A stretch of DNA of 64,000 nucleotides, taken from contig NW_004457442.1 in NCBI RefSeq assembly GCF_000313135.1, forward strand, positions 1,344,293-1,408,292. Reading direction: 5' to 3'. The notes under the pieces were generated by a model. The model saw only the letters and a list, made by a program, of their open reading frames with translations, searched no databases and had not been told where the DNA came from. The translations under genes and the position numbers were made by a program. Positions 11,501 to 21,749 of the stretch are shown one piece after another (position 1 is the stretch's first letter; each line of letters starts with the position of its first letter). This stretch comes from Acanthamoeba castellanii str. Neff (Eukaryota > Discosea > Longamoebia > Acanthamoebidae).

Positions 11501-14296
11501 GCCTCCTCCTCGCCCATGTACAGCAGCAGCAGTGCACAAATTATGTTCTGGCGCCGCACACAAGTTGTTAGCATCGTACAAGGCTGTGCGTGTGTGTGTG
11601 TCGTGTTGAAGTACGAACCATCGACTGGCAGTAGCCAATAATTTGATTCCGCCACGAGTATGCGGTGAGAACTCGCTGCAGCGCGTCTCTTCCAGCTTTG
11701 GTCTGAAAATAGGGATGGTCCGGGAACGATCTGTGCACATCCTGTTGGGTTGCGCTGCGTTTAGTAATTCGCCGCCGAGCCTTCTTGAATTCGCGTTTTG
11801 TGATGTGTGTGGCGTACTCGTGCGATCTCCGAGATGGCCAGCGACTGTTTGCCGTGAAAGATTTTGAGAATGTTTTGGTACTCGCCTCGCTTACAGTTGA
11901 AGCAGTAGATTGACCCCAGGAATCGCTGCCATAACATTCCTGTCCGAGGATACCACCGTCGCATGAGCGAATAGGGCGCTCACAGCGAGCCTGACGAGCC
12001 ATACGAAACACGCGTACACAGCGGTGACCGTACCTCGATATTCGTCGGGAATGCCGCCAGCGACCAGCTCAGTGAGGTGGCTTGTTTGTATCATCTCTCC
12101 GCCCCATCCTGTTGTGTGGCGCTGTCAAGTCGGGCGCTCACACTACCCACAGCCAGGCCAGCAGTCGTACCGTTCTTGTTTATGTACTGGTCCCAGGTCT
12201 CCTTTTGCTTCTTCATGCGTTCCCGGTAGTCTGGTCGGAACTGTTCCCAGTTGTTGAGCGTCGACTGACCTGGCCCCACAAAGCTGGCCAACGCCAAGGT
12301 CACTCTTACCAGCCCCCGCGGGCATGCACTCACACACGCACGAATGATGCCGAGAGAGATCTAGCGCAGTACTTGTTGGCGAAAGGGGGAAGCGGCGGCG
12401 GATGCGGGAGGGACTCTTGAGACACGAGCCACCGGTTGCTGGACCACGTTGAATGGAGCAGCTCGTAGGCGTGTTTCCTTCGCGCCAAGAACGAGAACGA
12501 GAACTGAAGAGCAAACGCGGCATCGTCACTCCGAGTAGTTCAACGACGCACCGAACCCGTGCCGCGCACTATGGAGAGGTAGAGAGATCATCGTACCTTG
12601 TTCTTCAATGTTTGTATGAGTATGAGCCTGCCATCGACTAGCTTCACGTCCTGCACGTCCCGAAAGTTGATGACGACCGTGAAGACCTAAACACAACACA
12701 GAGCGCGTTAGGAAGAGTTGAGCTCAAATCTCTCTGTGAGTGTGGTGTGCGATTACCTCGTCATGATTCTCCGAATGAAAGCAAGCAAAATTGGGTGTGA
12801 TAGAAAGGGATCCTTGATGGTAGAATGATGTCATCCACACCGTGGCCTGGTACTCTGTAACCCCACACTTGCGCCATTAGCTTTTCAACCACCCGAGGGG
12901 GCAATGCGACCATACGGTTAATGAGGTTCTCGTCAGTGGATAGGCGGAAGAGCTTGCGGTGAAGGTCGCGCTCGATCTTGGTCTGCAGCATCTCCTTGGT
13001 GAGCGAGCGCGTCTGCGACGTGAGCGTCATCGCGACGGTGATGAGCGGCGACGGCGGCGACGAGAATCGTGGCGAGACGGGTCCCGAGAACCGCGGTGAC
13101 GGTCCGACGGGGATCGACGGCGATGGCAGTGCCGAACGTGAGACGGAGGCGTTGGTGTATGATGGACCGTCGATATCGAAGTCGGCCGTCACCTTGCGCG
13201 CCATGTTGTCCAACGTCATATGCCAAATCTCCTTCATCATCATCAGCGTTTGGTCTCGGTCCCTTAGCGTGAATATGAACTGGGATATGTGGTAGTGAGC
13301 AGGTGTAGTTTCGATACGTGTCTCCCACCCCACGACACACACACACACACACACACAACAACAACACACACACACAGCCGCACGCGTGACTCACCTCTCC
13401 GCCGCTGGTGGCCAGGTAGATAGCAGAGCCATTTTCGGCAGCTGTGCGCGCGAGCGAGGAGACCTCAACCCAGGGAATGATGAGCTTGGTGCCCCGGCCA
13501 TAGAAGCACACGTGGCGACCCGACACGAACAGTCTTCCTTTCCGCTCCGACCGTCGCAGCAAAATGCAACGACAACCTGCGTGCGGCGTGTGCGGTGGTG
13601 CGGGTGCGGTTAGGGCGACGTTAAAAGCGCGAGTGTTGTGTAGTAGTGCGTACAGAGGGTGAGCTCTTCGTGGCGGGCCAGCTCGGCGAAGTACTGATGC
13701 CACGGGGCCTGCTTGGAGGCCTGGAGGACCTTGGTGGCGCGGTGGAGGTTGCGGAAGTGCTTGTCGCGCGAGAGGCCCTCAGGGTTGGGCCGGATGCCGT
13801 TGGCCAGCAGGATGAGGTCGTCCTTCTCTTTGCGCTGCTGCTCGCGCTGCTTGAGCGCCAGCCCGGCAAGCTTGGTGTGCAGGAAGCGCCGCAGCTCGCG
13901 CTCCTCTGCGCGCAAGGCCTGGTCGAACAGGCCCAGCTGCTGCGTGATCTGTTCTTCGAGGTACTTCCAGTGCTGGCGCACCTCGTCCTCCTTGTCGCCC
14001 ACAGCCACTACCGCTGCGGCTAGCGGTCGCAGCTGATCCTCTTCCTCATCTCCAACGGCGAGTTCTGAAGGATGCTGCTGATGAATTCCTCCATCTCCAT
14101 CATAATGATTATCGCGCGATTTGAGAATGATTCGGTAGAGGTAGGGATTCTTCTCGCCCCCGAGGGTCGTACGAAACGAGTTCATGACGCCCTGGAGCAC
14201 TGTATGAGCGGCCTTGTGCTCCTGGAGCGCGAAGAATTCATTTTCTTCCAATGTCGTCCAGAGTAGCATCGACTGGACCGGCAGCAGGACCCACAT
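8577..14296 (-). CDS. GRAM-TBC Rab GTPase-activating protein, TBC1D9-like
   Basis: A gene of at least 15 exons. It opens with MWV and a region matching the TBC1D8/9 N-terminus. A first GRAM follows (about 13580-13400, [15 protein letters not shown]), then a second GRAM (about 12860-12600, [18 protein letters not shown] then [12 protein letters not shown]). The TBC domain runs from [17 protein letters not shown] near 12050 to about 10980. Both catalytic fingers are present: the IxxDxxR motif (IARDVHR) and the glutamine finger (IGYCQSMN). It should therefore stimulate GTP hydrolysis by a Rab. After TBC comes a tail of roughly 700 residues, Ser/Pro-rich and ending in an acidic Glu/Asp/Ser run, instead of the EF-hand region of animal TBC1D9. 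The intron inside GRAM2 (ATG|GTCGCA to CCAG) is the least certain border. Confidence 0.82.
13331..13377. repeat. (CA)n microsatellite
   Basis: A nearly pure CA run interrupted by ACAACAACAAC, inside an intron of the Rab GAP gene (TG on the sense strand). Confidence 0.9.
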
Positions 14297-14570
14297 GCCG
14301 GACCACCTTTTCTCTGTAGGTCCTCAAGTTCTTCTTTCCCCTACGTTCGGTCCAACTCGAGCTTCGTCTGCTCATTGGGGGGGGGGTGAAGTCTTGCAGC
14401 CTGAACAATGTGCGGAATGCGTAAATCTGGTGAAGTGCAGGAATGACTGAATGCGGATTGGCTACTACTGCACCTCTGGCCGTGCCCACAGGAGCAGCAT
14501 TCCTGGAATTCTAATTAGCATTCTGGGCCGAAAATGCAGTTTTTAATTTTTATTATTAAATTGTGAAGAG

Positions 14571-17229
14571 ATGGAGAACGCAGCACCAACTGAAGACGTG
14601 GCGGCAATCGCCAAGGTCGAGAACGTGGAAGAAAAAGAGGAGGAGATGCAGGCAGGTGCAACGGAGGAGAAAGTGGAAGAGGAAGAGGAAGATGAGGACG
14701 ATTCGCCCAACAAGCATATCCTTGCCCACAAGACTGCCATCGTTAAAGTGTTTGCCACCACCCAGGCATGGGACCACGACTGTCCCTGGCAAGCCCTCAG
14801 GTAAAGCCCCACACGACAATGACCCCAACAAAATCTGCATTTTGATTCAGCCCAAAATCCTTGTCCATTTGCACAGCATCCAGACCGCGAGTGGCTCGGG
14901 CGTGGTCATCGCTGGCGGCAGAATTCTCACGGTGGCCCACGTTGTCGCCAACCAAACCTTCTGCCAGATCCAGCGGTGCGTGCCTCGGTCCATGTCTGCC
15001 GCTGTGCACGCACGGCTTGTTGGCCTGCTCACAATGCTTTCATTTCTCGGCCAACGTTGAACGAACCACAGGTGCGGCATTCCAGACAAGCACCAAGCCA
15101 AGGTCCTCTTCGTTAGCCATGAGTGCGATCTCGCCTTGCTCGAACCCGAGGACCCCAGCTTGTTCGCAGGTCACACTCCCTGGTGTGTTGGTAGTGCGTG
15201 TCGTGTCGTGTCGTGTCGTGTCGTGCGCATTGTGGCTCAGCGCTTATAATCCTCGGCCACACAGATATCACTCCGCTGGAGATGGGTGAGCTGCCGGACT
15301 TGAGGGACCAGGTGTACGTGTGCGGGTTCCCCGTGGGCGGCGATGAGATCAGCATTTCCGAGGGCGTCGTCTCCCGCATTGAAATCCAGGTCTTGCTCCC
15401 TCGCACAGTCCTGGTTTGGTTGGGTTTGTCACTGGCGTGTCCTGATGTTCCTCATTGCCGCGACTACTACAGGACTATCATCACGCCGAACGTAGGCTAC
15501 TCAGTATCACAGTCGACGCAGCCGTGAATGCAGGCAACAGGCACGCGCGCCACGGCGAGGCCCTCTTTTCTCCCTGCATTCACACTCACTATTATTATTT
15601 ATTATTGCAGTGGCGGTCCGTGCATCAAAGACGGCAAGATCGTAGGTAAGGGCAGCACGATGTGCGCAGACACGTGATATCGCACACACGGGGCACGCAA
15701 CGCTCACCTCTGTGCGACCACCAAAAACAGGGCTGGCGTTTCAGGGGATGGACAACATCGACAACGTCGGCGAGGTCGTGCCCACGTTGGTCATCCATCA
15801 CTTCCTCGAGGGCGTGAGGCGAGGTTGGTCCCCCGGCGCTTTCCTCAATCTCGGCCTACGCATTCCGCCTTCCCCCTCTCAATTTTCGGACCACCAGCAC
15901 AGGAGGACGGTGTCAAGTACCAGGGCTTCCCAGCACTGGGCGTAGTCATTCAAGGCATTTTAAACCCGCTTCTCCGACAGAGCCTCGGTATGCAGGTACT
16001 GGCTATGGCACCCATCCCCTCGAGCAAGAGCTCTGAGGAAGAGCCTCAACCACTTCTTGCTGTTTCGTGTGGCACCGCATCAGGGGAAGGAGAGCGGGGT
16101 GCTGGTGACTAAGGTCATGTACGGCAACTCGGCGTACGGACACATCGAGGCGGGTGACGTCATTCTGGAGATCGATGGCGTGAAGGTCTTTAACAACGGC
16201 ACCGTCTCCCTCAAGATCAACCCCACATCCAAACACAAATACAGGTACATCGCATGCACAATACGCACGCGCACGTCGCACGCGACTCACAATCATCACG
16301 CGCTTTGGCTGGCATGTCACTGCAGGACGTGGTACGGTATTCTGCTCCACTCGCGTCATGTGGGCGATGAGATATCACTGCTCGTCCGCCGGAAGAGCGC
16401 CGGCTACGCGCTGCAGTCGGTCAAGTTCCCGCTCCTGCCGCTGACCATGCTCGTGCCCACGCCCACCTACGACGTGCCGCCGTCGTATTTCCTCTACTGC
16501 GGGCTGCTCTTCCAGCCGCTGAGCAAGGACTACCTCACCACCTGGTCCAACTGGCGCAAGAACGCCCCCAAAGAATACGTCCACTTCTACGAGTGCGGGG
16601 TACCACTTCTCTTCCTAATAATTTATTTTGTTGATAAATAATAATAATAGAAAATTAACGTTACTGATCTGTCTCTCTGCGTCTAGATCCCGGAGAAGGA
16701 TCGCACACAAGTGGTTGTCCTCACGAAGATCTTGGCGGACAGGTACTCCTTCTCTCCTTTGTCGTCATCATCTGGGGGTGGGGCTGACTGATTCGTCGCG
16801 CTGGCCAGAATCAATGTGGGTTATGACGACGACGGGGCCTACACCAACTCCAGCGTGACATCGTGCAACGGCGTGCCCATCCGCAACCTGCAGCACCTTG
16901 TCGACGTGATCGACAGCACCCCCGCCGACCAGGCACGGCACCAACTCACCTCTTGCGCTCCCATCGCGGCGCACGCACCGCTATCGCACACATCAAGCGC
17001 GAAGCACCTGACGGATCGAGCTCACGCTGCGTGTTGTGCGGCCATACAGGAGATCATCACGCTCGTGACGAGCGAGAACGGGGTGGTGGTGCTGCCCGCG
17101 CCCAAGCACAAAACTGCAGAGGAGGCCAAGGAGCGCATCCTCCGCGTCTACAAGATACAGCAGGACCGATCCGCCGACCTCCTCGCCGCGCCGCCATCAT
17201 CGCCACCACCATCGTCGCCGCAGGCCTGA
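14571..17229 (+). CDS. Deg9-type HtrA serine protease
   Basis: About 13 exons. An acidic N-terminus leads into a trypsin-like domain with the full triad: His in TVAHVVAN (codon 14938-14940), Asp in HECDLALLE (15127-15129) and Ser in GNSGGP, whose codon is split AG|T across a 70-base intron at 15541-15610. A first PDZ (GVLVTKVMYGNSAYGHIEAG then DVILEIDGV) and a C-terminal PDZ-like region (RINVGYDDD..NGVPIRNLQHLV) follow. Order and sequence match plant Deg9/NMA111-like proteases, which degrade or chaperone proteins in the nucleus or cytosol. No signal peptide is seen. Two introns (15541-15610 and 16933-17049) use GC-AG borders. The second has 39 codons' length and no stop, so retention would keep the frame. 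The C-terminus is Ser/Pro-rich. Confidence 0.85.
15197..15225. repeat. (CGTGT)n tandem repeat in intron
   Basis: Five tandem copies of the CGTGT pentamer within a Deg9 intron, one of many TG-rich intronic arrays in this window. Confidence 0.85.
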
Positions 17230-17315
17230 GCGGCACTGGCTGCAACCTCCGTGCGCCATCGACTTCTAACCATAATGAAAGCCTTTGTCGTGTTCGTCAC
17301 CATCAGCGTAGGACA

Positions 17316-18295
17316 CTACTGCACAGCGGCGTGGGTGTCCCAGTAGGCGACGGCTTTGAGGTAGGCCTCGCGATCCAGCGGCGCCCCGCTGCCGCCTTCC
17401 TCCCGCCCCAGCGAGTTGCGCATGGCCGTGATGGGGGTCATCGGCGTCTCGTAACTGGGACACACACAGTATTCACACCCGGTGGTGAGTGGCATTCGAT
17501 CTTCCAGGATTGAAGGCGGTGGTGGCACTTGGTCCTGGGCTCACGCACTCTTCATCCTGGGCTTTTACGGAGACGATGCCCCATTCGTAGTCCTTGGCCG
17601 CCTCCTTCTGGTCGGAGGGCAGCGCCGCGTCCTCTTCCTCGATCTGCGCTCGTCTGGGGTGCGCGAGAAGCATGAAGGAGTGAATGAACGAACGAACGAG
17701 TGGTAAGAGCAAGAGCCGGCAGATGCAGGATGTGAGGCGGTTCATACGAGTAGAGGATAATGTCGAGATACTTGGCCGTGGGCACCTCCACGTCCTTGGC
17801 CTCGAACCACCGAGTCAGCACGGGCAGTTCTGACGCTCGCCGTGCCACGTAGCCCGACCTGTGGTGCCGGGTTTGCACCACCCAGCGGCCCTGTCAAGCT
17901 CTGCACTCTGGGCGTGGGCTCGAGGATGGCGGAGAGAGAGGAGAGGATACCGGAGGAGGTGCTTGTTCGAGTCGGTGATGGTGACGGCACCCACTTTGGC
18001 TCCCGTGAAGTTGGGCACGAAGAGATGTTTGCAAAATGGAGCGTAGCTGTGATGGCACAAGATGAGTGAGGAAAATACAGTTGCAGTGACGACAGCGATG
18101 AGGTGCAAGTGTGCGGTGCAGGTGCAGCCAAGATTGGAGGTACCCATCCACCAGGGTGGCACTGCCCATGTTGAAGAGTTGGTTAATGTGATCTTCAAAT
18201 GCCTGCTTGTCGAAGCCCATCAGCTTGGTGCCCGAAAAGGCCGGGTCGTCGAACTGCCTGAAGGCAAAAGCATTCAGCCTCACCGCCCTTCTCAT
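17316..18295 (-). CDS. Conserved small protein of unknown function (DUF3228-like)
   Basis: Five exons in consistent phase give about 185 residues, starting MRRAVRLNAFAFRQFDDP. The visible conserved-looking blocks are FAFRQFDDPAFSGTK, GYAPFCKHLFVPNF, a run SELPVLTRWFEAK and WGIVSVKAQDE near the C-terminus. This pattern resembles the DUF3228 family as I remember it. I cannot verify that, and no catalytic motif is evident. There is no signal peptide, membrane helix or coiled coil. The start is supported because the family-like block begins within ten residues of it. The stop lies only 86 bases from the convergent Deg9 stop, so the two transcripts probably overlap at their 3' ends. Confidence 0.6.
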
Positions 18296-18782
18296 CCTTT
18301 GCTTTCGGTAGCGCTCTTATTTTTTTGTTTTCCTTTTGGCAAAAGCAAAGGAATAAAAAGAAAAGCAAAATGCTCTCGCCGGTTTGTGGCCATGCTCCGA
18401 GTGAACAGGTCCTTGCCGTTATCCGGCGCAAGCGCAACACAACAGCAAAAGGGTGGTGGTTGCGTCGTAGGCTGTTGGGGTTTTTTGTGTTTTCCGTTGT
18501 TTTTGGTCTTTATGGAGGTTTTATGTTTTTTTTGCTGTTTTTCGACCGTTTTCTGATTTTTTTATCTTGCTTTTTGTATTTTGTTTTGTTTACATGAGAG
18601 AATCAATTCGATGAAACCCGTCAACATTGGCACCAACCCCACTCAAGGCTGCTGCCTCCAGGCCTCTTTTCTTCTACCACTTGTTCCTTCCTTCCGTACT
18701 TGTGGGCACGCTCCAGAATGCAGCTAGAATTGCACATAAAACTGACATTCAGTGAAACATTGCCCAGCCACCAAGCGACACG
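18296..18782. other. Intergenic, T-rich on the + strand
   Basis: Lies between the GH5 stop and the start of the unknown-function gene, both minus-strand. 18480-18600 is T-rich with several T6-T8 runs, unlike the GC-rich coding surroundings. No gene seen. Confidence 0.4.
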
Positions 18783-20460
18783 CTACACTCTCGGGGAGGC
18801 GGTCCGGCTCGGACTGGGCGTTCTGGTCGGGCTGCGCGTGGGTGTGGTCGACGGCGTGCGCGAGGGCGATCTCGTAGGGCTGGGCGTCCTGGTCGGGCTG
18901 CGCGTGGGTGTGGTCGACGGCGTGCGCGAGGGCGACCTCGTAGGGCTGGGAGTCCTGGTCGGGCTGCGCGAGGGCGAGCGGCTGGGCGCCACGCTGGGGA
19001 AGTACTTCCGGAGGGTGGACATGATCCGGTTGCGGTCGGTCCCATCGGCGTTGGGCTCAATCAGGTTCACGTAGTCCGCCGGCCACCACGACCCGGCCGA
19101 CCACCACGTCCATCCGTGCCACACGTCCGTGTTGTTCTGTGCGCGATTAGTGAGACGATGCTCAGATCAGCACCACCCCCAACCCCACCAGCTGGCTCAA
19201 CAGGTTCGTACCTTGAGGAAGGTCATGAGCGTCTCCAGGAGAGCCAAGCACTGATCGGAGTCGTTGAGGCCAAACTCGCCCAAGAAGATCTTACTGCGTG
19301 TGGCAACGTGAGGCGCGCAGATATGAGAAGGAGAAGCTGGTGACGAACGACGATCGTACGCTTTGTTAGTGCGAGCCCACGTGGTGACCGGTCCGAGCTT
19401 GCCCTGAACGTTCCAGACGGGATTGCACACGGTGGTGCCCCCAGCGCCATCAAAGTACTGGTGCATCTCGTAGTACCTAGAGATTGATACTGAGAAGATG
19501 GTGGTTGAGATCAGGGCATGGTGTCTCGCACCAGTTGTTCAGCGGGTCGGTGATGTTGGACGGCGCCATCGTGTTGCTGTTGCTCCCCATCCATGACTCT
19601 GCCGACGACCAACCGCTCCCGCTGATCGTAATCAATTGCTGGTGCGCCTGCGCTCAGCACCGGAGCCTAAACAAAGATGGAACTCTGGCTGCAGATGCGT
19701 ACCTTGGCGCCCGACGCACGGATGCCCGCAATGGCGGCGTTGGCGGCGGTGAGGGTCATGAGGGCTGAGACGCCGTTGGGTTCGTTCATGGTGCCGAAGA
19801 TGATCTTCGGGTTGTCGACGTAGAGCGAGGCCAGCTTCGACCAGAACTTGGTGAAGGCCGTGTAGGAGACGTTGGCCGATCCGATGAGCTGGCCGCGGTA
19901 GCGGAAGTAGTTGTGGACGTCCAGCAGCACGTACTGGAGCTTGACCTTGGTGATGTAGTTGACCGTCGTGTTCTTCTCATCGTCCATTGGAATTTGAATG
20001 AGCACTCAAAGTCAGAGCTTTCTGTAGAGAAGAGGGGCGCAAGTACCAATTGACCGACGTAGGTCTGATCGAAGGGGCCATTGCCACCGTTGAGCACGGG
20101 CTGAAGACGCTCCTGGTGTGGTCGACAACAACTCAAGTCGGTAAGCAGTGGCTGGGAGCATTGGAAACAGGTCGGGGCGCACCCAGAGCACTCCGACGCG
20201 GACGGTGTTCATGCCCTTGAGGGAGAAGTAGTCGAGCGAGGGGGTGCCCACGAGCGGGTAGTCTTTCCACGCGGTGCCCGGGAGCTTGCTCGAACTGAAT
20301 GCGAGGCCCGGCTGGTTCACCCCAAAGTACTTCTGGCCCGTGGCGCCTGCAGGGTTGGGATTAGAATCCTGTCAGGCCGCACGACACGACACACGTGGGG
20401 TGAAGAGGTACCGGACAAGGCAAGGATCAAGAGGACGCACAGGATGAGAGTGGTCCGCAT
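18783..20460 (-). CDS. Secreted GH5 endo-beta-1,4-glucanase (cellulase)
   Basis: Eight or nine exons. A signal peptide ([17 protein letters not shown]) precedes a GH5 barrel. Recognisable elements in order are [11 protein letters not shown], the [15 protein letters not shown] strand, [12 protein letters not shown], the acid/base Glu in [29 protein letters not shown], the nucleophile Glu in IFLGEFGLN, and [11 protein letters not shown]. It should hydrolyse cellulose or related beta-glucans outside the cell or in the cyst wall. The domain is followed by a C-terminal Arg-Thr-Pro-Ser repeat (residue period 22), with no carbohydrate-binding module in the window. The acceptor of the exon starting [11 protein letters not shown] is GAG rather than CAG/TAG, so that border is less sure. 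Confidence 0.85.
18816..18970. repeat. 66-nt coding tandem repeat in the GH5 tail
   Basis: About 2.3 near-identical copies with a 66-base period (for example CTGGTCGGGCTG at 18823, 18889 and 18955). They encode the 22-residue unit [20 protein letters not shown] plus RS. The near identity indicates recent duplication or unequal crossing over. Confidence 0.9.
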
Positions 20461-20783
20461 GGTGTGGCGAGAGGAGGGCATAACTGGCTGGAAAATGGGG
20501 CTTTGGCGATCCTCCCAGCAGGGCTGTCGTGTAGGTGGGCCAGGTTGGAGCAACAACAATTCGGCCAATGGGGAGGTGCTTGCGGCGTCGCGGAGATCCT
20601 CGCCTTGTACTTGAGCCCTGTGCTCATCCCATTGGCTCGATGGACTTAATTGTTGCACCTGGTGCCGCACACGCACTAAGAAAGTGCGGTTTACTAGGTG
20701 GGCCGTGGGTGGTGAAGAAAGAAACACGACGAGGATGATGGGCTTTATCGTCCTCGTCTTCTTCTTTCTTTTCTTCCATTCAC

Positions 20784-21612
20784 TTACTTGCTGCAGACAC
20801 GCTTGTGGTTGGGCCAGTCCTTCTGCTGGCACTCGCGCGAGCAGTACTTGGCTGGACGGGCGACCTTGGCCTGGCGGCACCGACCGCACACGGGGAACTT
20901 GTCCTGTTCGCTCTCCTCCTTGCGGCCACACGCAGCACACTTGGGCGTGCCGTCGTCGACTACCACGGGCTCGGCCTTCTTCTCCTCTTTGGTGCTGGCG
21001 GCGGTGCTGTCCAGGTCGACGCCGGCCTTCTTGAGCATGGACTCGACTTCGCGCTTGGTCTGCTCGTCGATGGAGAGGAGGAGTACGGGCAGCTCCTGAC
21101 CAGTCTCGGTGTACTCGAACCCGTCGGTGAAGAGGCACACGTAGGTCGACTGCGGATCGTATGTGCGCACCAGGTTGAGCAGGTTCTCGTTGCCCATGAT
21201 CCACCTGCGCCATCCGCAATCCATTCAACCATCCACCCCTCGGTTCATACGGTTCCTCTACGTTGGGCGAATAAAATGAAGAAAATAAAAAACAATAAAA
21301 TAAAAATCTGAGAGTGCTTGTGAAAAATCGAATGGCGACGTACCCGTGATCAACGAACTGGTTGATGGGGATGAACGCCATCCGCGTCTCGCTCTCCTCC
21401 TTTGGATCAGAGGATCTGTCGCGTTCGGTCGAGAGATCAACAACAACGAAGCCGCGGCCCGCCCCCGGCCCTCGCCTGTGCTTGAGCACGCTCTCCCAGG
21501 CGTGCATGCTGATGTAGGGTCCATAGCTATTGATGTAAGCCATGCAGTCCTGCTTCTTCTCGTCCAGCGACGTAAAGCGCGTCCATGTTGAGTACAAGGT
21601 GCGTTTGCTCAT
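20784..21612 (-). CDS. MYND zinc-finger protein
   Basis: Two exons (21612 to about 21351, and about 21206 to 20784) join in phase through a GTACGT donor. The N-terminal 170 residues have no family I recognise. The C-terminus is a clear MYND finger: CAAC, then CGRC, then YCSRECQQKDWPNHKRVC, ending three residues later. MYND fingers bind proline-rich partners and often mark adaptor or corepressor proteins. A charged Lys/Glu linker separates the two halves. It is divergent from the SDR gene with a 137-base gap, so the two may share a promoter. Confidence 0.78.
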
Positions 21613-21749
21613 CTTTGGGATTTGTTTCTCAAAAGCCTTTTATTTTGTTTTTATAATTTTGTATTTTATTTCTCATTTTTTGCCATAATTAACATTTTAA
21701 CAACATCGTATTCTGTGAAACCTTACTTTCTTGTCGCGCGCAACTGAAG

